Of a stretch of DNA of 5,053 nucleotides, positions 1-5,053 are shown piece after piece. The notes below the pieces were generated by a model. That model worked only from the letters and a program-made list of their open reading frames with translations. It was not told the origin of the DNA and made no database searches. Location: positions 1-5,053 of the forward strand of contig JAEZOG010000170.1 in the NCBI GenBank assembly GCA_023414155.1, given 5' to 3'. A program made the translations under genes and the position numbers. Numbering within the stretch: the stretch's first letter is position 1; every line of letters starts with the position of its first letter. Source of the DNA: Cyanobacteria bacterium OH_CFB_184. GTDB lineage: Bacteria; Cyanobacteriota; Vampirovibrionia; Gastranaerophilales; Gastranaerophilaceae.

Positions 1-328
1 CTACTGCACAAAGAAAGTTTGCAAAAACACCTGCAACAACTACTATCGCTCTTTGGTATATAGGTTTATTGCTAAATCTTTCCGGTGAATCTTTTGGTAT
101 TTCAGACCCTTCTTCATCATCAGGAAAAGAAACATAGCCGCCTAATAAAAAAGAATGGATTAAAAATTCAGTTTCACCAATTTTTTTTCTAAACAACGTT
201 GGACCAAAAGGTAAACCAAAGCCGAATTTTTCGACTCTTATTTTAAACATTTTAGCTGCCAAAAAGTGTCCAGCTTCGTGAACCAATATCAACAAGCTTA
301 TTAAAAGTATCATTATTATTAAATTCAT
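1..328 (-). CDS. rseP: RseP-type site-2 protease (M50 zinc metalloprotease), N-terminal part, cut by window edge
   Basis: This is the first 109 codons of an intramembrane zinc metalloprotease that runs off the left edge; family members usually have about 350-450 residues. Family proteins cut transmembrane substrates within the membrane, for example anti-sigma factors or signal-peptide remnants. The start MNLIIMILLISLLILV is a hydrophobic membrane segment that runs into the zinc site HEAGH (residues 17-21, HExxH with catalytic Glu18). FGFGLPFGPTLF (about 35-46), GGYVSFPDD (63-71) and the hydrophobic RAIVVVAGVFANF (93-105) follow the family order. The FPDD...EIP...NKPxxxRAIV pattern resembles cyanobacterial homologues. 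The ATG at 328-326 is preceded by AGAGGAT (340-334), with 7 nt between GAGG and the ATG, which supports this start. The gene is divergent from comF, so it must have its own promoter in the 31-bp gap or inside comF. The PDZ domain and the second zinc-ligand motif lie outside the window. Confidence 0.93.
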   Translation of the reverse strand, partial: MNLIIMILLISLLILVHEAGHFLAAKMFKIRVEKFGFGLPFGPTLFRKKIGETEFLIHSFLLGGYVSFPDDEEGSEIPKDSPERFSNKPIYQRAIVVVAGVFANFLCAV

Positions 329-359
329 TATTTATCCTCTTTTTTATTATAATTATTTT
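329..359. promoter_or_regulatory. Divergent rseP/comF promoter region with palindromic -10 (ATTATAAT, 346-353)
   Basis: Only 31 bp separate the two divergent start codons. The self-complementary octamer ATTATAAT gives a perfect TATAAT on the plus strand (348-353) and another on the minus strand (351-346). Read towards comF, transcription would begin at about 359-360, on or next to the ATG. Read towards rseP, it would begin near 340, just at the AGAGGAT ribosome binding site. The -35 matches are poor on both strands: TTCATT at 324-329 for comF and TAGATG at 374-369 for rseP, each about 3 of 6. The -10 words are seen directly; promoter function is inferred, and AT-rich DNA makes chance TATAAT words common. 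Confidence 0.45.
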
Positions 360-1025
360 ATGATAAAACATCTAAAAAAACTACTCGACTACATATATAA
401 GAAAAAGTGCTATATCTGTTCTAGTTCAAAAGGCAATTCTCTTTTTTGTAACAATTGTTATGAAAAACTGGATTATTTACCGTTTAAACCAGTAGAAACC
501 ATTGATAATATTGACATTTTTAGTTGTTGTTATTATAAAAACAGCATCCAAAAATTAATAAGAGGATTAAAATATCACAACAAAAAAGAACTTAGTTTTT
601 ATCAGGCAAAAATAATGTCTGATTATTGGAAAAATATAAAAGAAAAGGAAAATAATTATTTAGTAATTCCTGTTCCTCTTCACAAAGATAGGCTTAAACA
701 AAGAAAATACAATCATATGGACTTAGTTGCACAAGACTTTTGTAAATTGAACGGATATTGTTTAAATACAAACATTGTTAAAAGGATAAAAAACACTTCT
801 CCACAATATAAATTAACCAAAAAAGAAAGAGAAAAAAATTTAAGCGGTGCTTTTAAAATAGAAATAAAAGAAAAAATAACAACTCCAATTTTATTGATAG
901 ATGACATAACCACCACTGGATCAACTCTTTTAGAAATAATAAAAGAACTTAAAAAAGCAGGAATAAAAGATATAAAAGCTTTAACAACTTCTATTCCGGA
1001 ATGTAATTCTTTTTATATTTATTGA
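360..1025 (+). CDS. comF: ComF family protein (zinc-finger phosphoribosyltransferase-like)
   Basis: This is a 221-aa protein of the ComF/GntX family, about the usual length. An N-terminal four-cysteine zinc-binding motif is seen at Cys17, Cys20, Cys30 and Cys33 (CYIC...CNNC). It is followed by LIRGLKYHNKKEL (67-78), PVPLH (104-108) with the RLKQRKYNHMDLVA segment (111-124), and Q149...R157...N160...AF. The PRPP-binding loop LLIDDITTTGSTL (178-190) has the paired acidic residues Asp181-Asp182. In naturally competent bacteria ComF is needed for uptake and processing of transforming DNA; in others the role of this phosphoribosyltransferase-like protein is unclear, so competence cannot be concluded from this gene alone. 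There is no Shine-Dalgarno sequence before the ATG, and a TATAAT ends 6 bp upstream, which would suit a leaderless mRNA. Its 3' end overlaps the converging glycosyltransferase gene by 7 bp. Confidence 0.93.
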   Translation: MIKHLKKLLDYIYKKKCYICSSSKGNSLFCNNCYEKLDYLPFKPVETIDNIDIFSCCYYKNSIQKLIRGLKYHNKKELSFYQAKIMSDYWKNIKEKENNYLVIPVPLHKDRLKQRKYNHMDLVAQDFCKLNGYCLNTNIVKRIKNTSPQYKLTKKEREKNLSGAFKIEIKEKITTPILLIDDITTTGSTLLEIIKELKKAGIKDIKALTTSIPECNSFYIY

Positions 1026-2095
1026 TTTTTGTTTTCATACCATTTTTCAAAAGTTGAAAGAATAATTCTAGTAGAATATTTTTTTCCTTTTTCAATTCTG
1101 TAAATTTTGTCCCAAAACGAAAGCGGATAATATACAAAAAATGGATTTTTTATAAATCGATCTAATAAAAACAATGTTTGATTTCTTACATTATATTTTT
1201 CTTCTTCAGTTAATTCTATTTGCTTAAAATCTTCTCTTATCATTTCATAGAAAGGTTTTTTATATTGTAGTTTTATTTTTTTATACCACCAAACAAGGGT
1301 TATTATTTTATAATCCAAATATTTATATTTCATTTCTTCGTATAAACCTATTTTTTTTAGGTTGTCTCCAATTAAATTAAATATTTTAAGATAGTCAAAA
1401 AATGTTTTATCTCGCGTATTTGTAACCGCTCCTTTTCTATTTGTTCTATAGAAAATCAATATATCTCTCAATATAGATATTTTTTCGGATTTAAAAAATG
1501 CATCATAAACAAAAACATTATCTTCAAAGAAAACACCACCAGGGAATTTTACATCTTTATTTATTAAAAATTCTCTTTTATAAATTTTATCCCAAGGTAC
1601 TGAGCTTTGCCAAAATATAGACTCTTTTATATCTCTCCAACTAAAAGTCTTATCGTTATAATGTTCAGGTATTTGTTTTAGAAGGGAATATACGTGGCTG
1701 CTGTTTATTTTACCTGATTTATCATCATACAATGCCCAGCAGCAAATAGTTAAATCTGAATCATCATTTTTTGCTTTATTGTACATTTTTTCAATGCACT
1801 CATTTTTTATAAAATCATCACCATCTAAAAAGAAAATATATTCACCTTTAGCTTTTAAAACGCCTATATTTCTGGCTAAACCTTGTTTTATATTTTCTTC
1901 ATTTTCAATTATTAAAAACCTATTATCTTTGTTGGCATAATCTTTTATTATATTTAAAGTATTATCTGTCGATTTATTATCTACACATATAATTTCAATA
2001 TCTTTTAAAGTTTGATTTACAACACTATCTAGTGTTTGTTTTAAATATTTTTCTACGTTGTAAACAGGAATAATAACCGAAACTTTAGGATCCAT
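1019..2095 (-). CDS. Family 2 glycosyltransferase (GT-A fold), cytoplasmic, likely surface polysaccharide synthesis
   Basis: This is a 358-aa glycosyltransferase of the capsule/LPS/exopolysaccharide type. It should transfer a sugar from a nucleotide-sugar donor to a growing glycan; donor and acceptor cannot be read from the sequence. The N-terminal GT-A domain shows VSVIIPVYNVEKYL (5-18), VDNKSTDNT (38-46, with Asn where many relatives have a second Asp), GLARNIGVLKAKGEYIFFLDGDDF (72-95, metal/donor-binding DxD at Asp91-Asp93), VPWDKIYK (166-173) and FFEDNVF (189-195). The C-terminal part is basic and aromatic, with no clear membrane segment. An upstream in-frame ATG at 2146 would add 17 residues, but the ATG at 2095 is preceded by TTGAGG (GAGG at 2104-2101, 5 nt spacing) and puts the protein start directly before the conserved VSVIIPVYN strand, so I chose 2095. 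It stands alone, not in a visible polysaccharide cluster. Confidence 0.92.
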   Translation of the reverse strand: MDPKVSVIIPVYNVEKYLKQTLDSVVNQTLKDIEIICVDNKSTDNTLNIIKDYANKDNRFLIIENEENIKQGLARNIGVLKAKGEYIFFLDGDDFIKNECIEKMYNKAKNDDSDLTICCWALYDDKSGKINSSHVYSLLKQIPEHYNDKTFSWRDIKESIFWQSSVPWDKIYKREFLINKDVKFPGGVFFEDNVFVYDAFFKSEKISILRDILIFYRTNRKGAVTNTRDKTFFDYLKIFNLIGDNLKKIGLYEEMKYKYLDYKIITLVWWYKKIKLQYKKPFYEMIREDFKQIELTEEEKYNVRNQTLFLLDRFIKNPFFVYYPLSFWDKIYRIEKGKKYSTRIILSTFEKWYENKNQ

Positions 2096-2131
2096 TAATA
2101 CCTCAATATTATTTTTTACTTTAAAATATAG

Positions 2132-2137
2132 TACAAT
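2132..2137 (+). promoter_or_regulatory. Possible -10 element (TACAAT) 7 bp before the 118-aa gene
   Basis: TACAAT matches TATAAT at 5 of 6 positions and ends 7 bp before the ATG at 2145. An overlapping candidate, TATAGT (2127-2132), also scores 5 of 6. Either would start transcription at about 2139-2145 and leave no room for a ribosome binding site. No good -35 was found; 2109-2114 is TTATTT. The 49-bp gap to the glycosyltransferase start must also hold that gene's promoter, for which I see no clear candidate. Confidence 0.35.
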
Positions 2138-2144
2138 TAATACC

Positions 2145-2501
2145 ATGATATTAAAAGAATTTTCACAATATTTACAAGATCATTCTATAAAAATTCCTTG
2201 TGAACAAAACATAGAAGAAAAATCAAACCTCAACAAGGAAAAAGAAGAAACTGCTATTTTTCTTTTGAACAAATGGTTAAAAGAAAAAATAGAAAATCCT
2301 GCTGCAAGTAATGTTGATAAAATTATTCAAGCAGAAATTTACATTGCAAAAAACAAATACAATGATACTTTATTGATTGCAAAAAGTGAAAGCGGAAGAA
2401 AATTAATAAGTACTCTTTATAACTTTGCATTGAGTTTTGAACAACAAAAACTTGCAAGGTGGATACACAACAAAAATGCCACTGATTTTAATAATTGTTA
2501 A
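2145..2501 (+). CDS. Hypothetical 118-aa protein, family not recognised
   Basis: I do not recognise this protein. It is charged and Lys/Glu-rich, with no signal peptide and no membrane segment, so it is probably cytosolic and mainly helical. About residues 30-50 (EKEETAIFLLNKWLKEKIEN), 58-70 (DKIIQAEIYIAKN) and 83-108 (SGRKLISTLYNFALSFEQQKLARWIH) look like amphipathic helices. Two cysteines (19 and 118) are far apart and form no obvious metal site. Met1 is the only methionine, so no internal ATG start is possible. There is no Shine-Dalgarno sequence, but -10-like hexamers lie just upstream. A plausible intrinsic terminator follows the stop codon, which suggests a one-gene transcript. It is read away from the glycosyltransferase, so a shared function is not implied. 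The orderly helix pattern, own terminator and lack of a competing gene on the other strand favour a real gene. Confidence 0.7.
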   Translation: MILKEFSQYLQDHSIKIPCEQNIEEKSNLNKEKEETAIFLLNKWLKEKIENPAASNVDKIIQAEIYIAKNKYNDTLLIAKSESGRKLISTLYNFALSFEQQKLARWIHNKNATDFNNC

Positions 2502-2515
2502 AACATGTATACAGA

Positions 2516-2538
2516 GCATGTTTCCATGCCTTTTTTTT
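2516..2538 (+). terminator. Intrinsic terminator after the 118-aa gene
   Basis: GCATG (2516-2520) pairs with CATGC (2525-2529) around a TTTC loop, followed by one C and eight T residues (2531-2538). The stem is short (5 bp), but the T tract is perfect and it lies 15 nt after the stop codon. A competing 7-bp stem, AAACATG (2501-2507) with CATGTTT (2517-2523), shares the middle CATG. Confidence 0.6.
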
Positions 2539-2568
2539 GTATTAAAATATAAAATTACAAAAATCCAG

Positions 2569-2612
2569 CCTGTATAAAACCTGTATAAAACTTATCTAAA
2601 ACCTGTACATTT
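2569..2612 (+). repeat. 11-bp tandem repeat, four units (two exact, two diverged)
   Basis: The units are CCTGTATAAAA (2569-2579), CCTGTATAAAA (2580-2590), CTTATCTAAAA (2591-2601) and CCTGTACATTT (2602-2612). The period is exactly 11 bp, close to one turn of the DNA helix, so each unit faces the same side of the duplex. The units contain nearly the only G and C residues in this A/T-rich stretch. Such phased iterons are typical of binding sites for a multimeric protein, but none is identified. Confidence 0.75.
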
Positions 2613-2793
2613 ATATTTTTTATTGTTCACTATATTTTGATTTTTTTGTTTTAATTTATTTTTTGAATAAAACTACTATTTTTTAAATATTTTTATACAA
2701 GTTATAAACAAGATTAAAAGTATTGTTATAAAAGAGATTAAAATAGTTTTAAACAGTTTTTAAGTTGCTTATTACTACTATTATTTTTATTTA

Positions 2794-2799
2794 TATAAT
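2794..2799 (+). promoter_or_regulatory. Possible -10 element (TATAAT) for the hydrolase gene
   Basis: This is a perfect TATAAT that would start transcription near 2806 and give a leader of about 22 nt with no clear ribosome binding site. The -35 at 17-bp spacing is ATTACT, a poor match. A second candidate, TATAAA (2813-2818), lies 9 bp before the ATG and would give an almost leaderless message. In such AT-rich DNA neither is secure. Confidence 0.3.
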
Positions 2800-2827
2800 T
2801 AAATAGTATTAATATAAAGATATAGAA

Positions 2828-3733
2828 ATGCATTCAAAAGAAAAAAAAAGAAAAAATAATTTATTTATACTTTTTGTTTTTTTAATTCTCTTTTCCTTTA
2901 TAGTTTTTTTTATTTTAAAGAATAAATCGGTTTTAAATAAAACTGAATTAATATACCCAAAAGGAAGCAAAACTGGTAATGGCTTAACTAAGCAAGATGA
3001 AAAAATATATAATTTTGGAATAGAAAATAACTCAGAAGCCAAATATATCAAGTATTTGCCAAGTAAAAATAAATCCACAGGAATAGCAGTAATAATTTGC
3101 CCAGGGGGTGGTTATAAGTTTTTATCTTATAAAAATGAAGGAATTAGTGTCGCTAAATGGTTAATAGATAATGGAATAGCTGCTTTTGTTCTTTTTTATA
3201 GAATGCCAAACAAAAAATATCACAATATTCCACTAGAAGACTCTCAAGAAATGATAAAAATAATAAGGAAAAATGCAGATAAATGGAATATTGATCCACA
3301 AAAGATTGGAATAATGGGTTTTTCAGCTGGAGGGCATCTTGCAGCTTGCGCTTCAAATATTTATAAAAAAGAGACAAGACCTGATTTTACTATTCTTTAT
3401 TATCCTGTCATTACTATGGATGTTAATTATACAAACAGTCCATCAATGTATAATCTACTTGGAGATGATGAATATAAGCTTAAAGATTTTTATTCCGCGG
3501 AAAAAAGAGTAAATAAAAAGACTCCGCCTGCTTATATAGTTTATTCAAAAGATGATTTAGTTGTTAATCCTATAAATTCTAAAATGTATTATGAAGCACT
3601 TAAAAAAAATAAAATACAGGTAAAAATTACAGAATATGATCAAGGAGATCATGGATGGGGATGGAGTAAAAAATTTAAATATAGCAAAGAAAACAAAGAA
3701 AATTTATTAATGTGGATAACTGCTTTATTTTAA
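2828..3733 (+). CDS. Membrane-anchored alpha/beta-hydrolase, acetyl-esterase-like (COG0657 type)
   Basis: This is a 301-aa protein with a basic N-terminus (KEKKRKNN, 4-11) and one hydrophobic segment (about 12-30), so it is probably a signal anchor with the catalytic domain outside the cytoplasm. The catalytic part shows an oxyanion-hole strand CPGGGYKFLS (91-100), EG...AKWLIDNGIAAFVLFYRMP (104-127), nucleophile elbow GFSAGGH (164-170, Ser166), the acid in KDDLVV (241-246, Asp243 or Asp242) and the base in GDHGWGW (273-279, His275), so the triad is complete. These features fit the acetyl-esterase/xylan-esterase-like group, which often removes acetyl or feruloyl groups from polysaccharides; the substrate here is not known. 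The ATG at 2828 has no good Shine-Dalgarno sequence, but it gives the natural basic-plus-hydrophobic start. It lies 97 bp before dnaN with no convincing terminator between them, so some readthrough into dnaN is possible. Confidence 0.88.
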   Translation: MHSKEKKRKNNLFILFVFLILFSFIVFFILKNKSVLNKTELIYPKGSKTGNGLTKQDEKIYNFGIENNSEAKYIKYLPSKNKSTGIAVIICPGGGYKFLSYKNEGISVAKWLIDNGIAAFVLFYRMPNKKYHNIPLEDSQEMIKIIRKNADKWNIDPQKIGIMGFSAGGHLAACASNIYKKETRPDFTILYYPVITMDVNYTNSPSMYNLLGDDEYKLKDFYSAEKRVNKKTPPAYIVYSKDDLVVNPINSKMYYEALKKNKIQVKITEYDQGDHGWGWSKKFKYSKENKENLLMWITALF

Positions 3734-3754
3734 TGATAAAGTTTTCTTAAAAAA

Positions 3755-3783
3755 TTCATCTATTGTCATTTTTGGAGTATAAT
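3755..3783 (+). promoter_or_regulatory. Probable dnaN promoter
   Basis: TATAAT (3778-3783) is a perfect -10, with TTCATC (3755-3760, 3 of 6 to TTGACA) at 17-bp spacing. Transcription would start near 3790 and give a leader of about 40 nt that carries the strong GAGGAAAG ribosome binding site at 3821-3828. It is one of the better-spaced promoters in the window, although the -35 is weak. Confidence 0.45.
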
Positions 3784-3830
3784 TGCTTAATAGATTAATA
3801 ATATTTGAAATTAAGAGATAGAGGAAAGAG

Positions 3831-4949
3831 ATGCTTTTTACAATAGATAGAGATTCTTTGTTGAACAAATTGAGGATAGTTGAAAAAATAACTATACCTA
3901 GAGGAATTCAGCCCGTATTAGCTAATATCTTGTTTGAAGCAAACGATAATATATTAAAATTGAGTGCCACAGACCTTGATTTATCAATCATTACAAACAC
4001 TATGGCTTCAGTAAAAAATGAAGGAAAAATTACTCTTCCTGCTAAAAAAATATTAGAAATAATTTCAAAATTGCCTGATAAACCGATAGAATTTTCGCTA
4101 AATGAAGAAACAAATATGGTTACTATAACTTGCGGGCATTCTAAGTTTGAGCTTATTGGTATAAGCGCTGATGAGTTTCCTTCTTTAACAACTGAAGAAG
4201 AATTATCTAACAAAGATTCAATTGAAATAGATATGAATCCGTTTGTAAAATCAATTAAACATACAGTTTACGCTGCAGCAAATTATGAAAACAGAAACAT
4301 AATAAGTGGTGTTTTCTGTCATATTTCTGATGACAATATAGAAATGGCTGCAACTGATGGAAACAGATTAACAAGAATAAGAGAAAACGTTAAAAATAAA
4401 GACGGAAAAACTGCTAAAATAGTTATTCCTTCTAAAACATTACAAGAGTTTTTAAGAGTTAGTTCTTTAATATCTGAAGAAAAAGTTCAGTTACTAGTAG
4501 ATAATGCAAAAATTATTATAAAAACAAAAGGATTTTTGATTATATCAAGACTATTAGAAGGTGAATATCCTCCTTATAAACAGCTTATTCCTCAATCAAC
4601 AGAACAAACAGCTGTTATATCAAGAGATGATTTGATAAAATCATTAGAATTAGTTTCTTGTATGGTTAACGATAGAACAAGCGTTGTTAAGTTTGTTTTT
4701 AATAACGGAAAGTTATTGTTAAAAGCAGAAACACCAGATTCAGGTGCCTCAGAGGATATAATTGATGCAGAATATGAAGGGGAAGAATTAACCATAGCCT
4801 TCAATTACAAATATGTACTTGATTCTGTTAAAATAATGGAAAGTAAAAACACACAAGTAGGACTTGGCGGAAGTTTATCTGCCACTATCTTTAGACCAGA
4901 CAGTGAAGAAGACTATTTATGTTTAATAATGCCGATACAAATAAGATAA
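3831..4949 (+). CDS. dnaN: DNA polymerase III subunit beta (sliding clamp)
   Basis: This is a complete 372-aa sliding clamp of typical length. It forms a ring-shaped dimer around DNA, tethers DNA polymerase III, and recruits other replication and repair proteins through a hydrophobic pocket. The three clamp domains are at about 1-120, 128-245 and 250-372. Family signatures seen include RGIQPVLANILFEA (24-37), LSATDLDLSI (44-53), GKITLPAKKILEIISKLPD (65-83), FELIGISADEFPSL (106-119), ATDGNRL (174-180), RLLEGEYPPY (240-249) and the C-terminal LIMPIQIR (365-372), which corresponds to the usual LIMPMRL-type tail lining the partner pocket. GAGG at 3821-3824, 6 nt before the ATG, fixes the start. 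No dnaA or recF is next to it in this window; thrB follows after 12 nt, so the two are probably one operon. Confidence 0.98.
   Translation: MLFTIDRDSLLNKLRIVEKITIPRGIQPVLANILFEANDNILKLSATDLDLSIITNTMASVKNEGKITLPAKKILEIISKLPDKPIEFSLNEETNMVTITCGHSKFELIGISADEFPSLTTEEELSNKDSIEIDMNPFVKSIKHTVYAAANYENRNIISGVFCHISDDNIEMAATDGNRLTRIRENVKNKDGKTAKIVIPSKTLQEFLRVSSLISEEKVQLLVDNAKIIIKTKGFLIISRLLEGEYPPYKQLIPQSTEQTAVISRDDLIKSLELVSCMVNDRTSVVKFVFNNGKLLLKAETPDSGASEDIIDAEYEGEELTIAFNYKYVLDSVKIMESKNTQVGLGGSLSATIFRPDSEEDYLCLIMPIQIR

Positions 4950-5053
<104 letters not shown>

Larger units (their letters stand above)
2502..2827. other. 326-bp AT-rich intergenic region (terminator, 11-bp repeats, hydrolase promoter)
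   Basis: No credible gene lies here; both strands are broken by stops, apart from the antisense shadow of the hydrolase start. From left to right it holds the terminator of the 118-aa gene, a block of 11-bp tandem repeats (2569-2612), a nearly pure A/T stretch (about 2610-2700), adjacent DnaA-box-like words TTATACAAG and TTATAAACA (2693-2710, 6 of 9 and 7 of 9 matches to TTATCCACA), and a TATAAT (2794-2799) ahead of the hydrolase. It is by far the longest gap in the window and lies about 1 kb upstream of dnaN. Confidence 0.8.

Noticed and set aside
713..916. Minus-strand ORF inside comF
   Set aside because: It is an antisense shadow of the conserved comF coding sequence, with no family features of its own.
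1065..1085. ATTCT-AGT-AGAAT hairpin followed by T residues as a comF terminator inside the glycosyltransferase gene
   Set aside because: The stem has 5 bp with only one G-C pair and an A interrupts before the T run. It is too weak to call in sequence this AT-rich, though it could contribute to termination.
2096..2146. Longer glycosyltransferase start at the ATG at 2146 (17 extra residues)
   Set aside because: The extension has no ribosome binding site, would overlap the start of the divergent 118-aa gene, and precedes the conserved GT-A start. The ATG at 2095 has a good GAGG.
2505..2552. Mini-ORF of 15 codons (MYTEHVSMPFFCIKI) after the 118-aa gene
   Set aside because: It has no ribosome binding site and it spans the terminator hairpin and T tract, so it is almost certainly chance.
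2809..3377. Two minus-strand ORFs within the hydrolase gene
   Set aside because: They are shadows of the hydrolase reading frame. Their hydrophobic, Phe/Leu-rich composition is what antisense of Lys/Asn-rich coding produces.
3763..3783. TTGTCA (3763-3768) as the -35 for the TATAAT at 3778-3783
   Set aside because: The hexamer matches well (5 of 6), but the spacer is only 9 bp, too short for a sigma-70-type promoter.
3734..3830. Riboswitch or structured leader before dnaN
   Set aside because: The 97-bp gap is AT-rich with no stable hairpin or conserved motif that I can recognise. A plain promoter plus ribosome binding site explains it.
3908..4804. Two minus-strand ORFs within dnaN
   Set aside because: They lie opposite well-conserved clamp coding sequence, have no ribosome binding sites, and match no known family.

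Overview
This is an AT-rich window (well under one third G+C by eye) of ordinary bacterial chromosome. It holds seven protein genes, two of them cut by the window edges, and no RNA gene, insertion sequence, phage gene or CRISPR array that I can see. The best lineage clue is the partial M50 protease at the left edge. Its stretch FPDDEEGSEIP...NKPIYQRAIVVVAGVFANF closely follows the cyanobacterial site-2 protease pattern FPDDDPDSxIPxDDP...NRPxxxRAIVISAGVIANL. Together with the very low G+C and the Lys/Asn/Ile-rich proteins, this suggests a non-photosynthetic, host-associated relative of cyanobacteria (Melainabacteria/Vampirovibrionia, for example Gastranaerophilales). That placement is inference from remembered family patterns, not a search result.

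Layout: an rseP-like protease runs leftward off the window (1-328). It is divergent from comF (360-1025), with only 31 bp between the start codons and a palindromic -10 sequence in the gap. comF converges on a family 2 glycosyltransferase (1019-2095, minus), and their ends overlap by 7 bp. The glycosyltransferase diverges from an unrecognised 118-aa protein (2145-2501, plus), which is followed by a probable terminator. A 326-bp, extremely AT-rich intergenic stretch (2502-2827) carries an 11-bp tandem repeat and a few weak DnaA-box-like words. To its right, all on the plus strand, are a membrane-anchored alpha/beta-hydrolase (2828-3733), dnaN (3831-4949) and the start of thrB (4962 to the edge).

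The genes do not form one pathway. They cover envelope proteolysis, DNA uptake or nucleotide-related function (ComF family), surface polysaccharide synthesis, ester hydrolysis outside the membrane, replication (sliding clamp) and threonine synthesis. dnaN and thrB look like an operon (12-nt gap, good Shine-Dalgarno sites).

Translation starts fall into two groups. rseP, the glycosyltransferase, dnaN and thrB have clear purine-rich ribosome binding sites. comF, the 118-aa gene and the hydrolase have none; the first two have a -10-like hexamer 6-7 bp before the ATG, as expected of leaderless mRNAs. I found no convincing new biological system. The more unusual signals are the leaderless-type starts, the symmetric rseP/comF promoter, the 11-bp repeat array, and the possibility that the AT-rich gap near dnaN is a replication origin.
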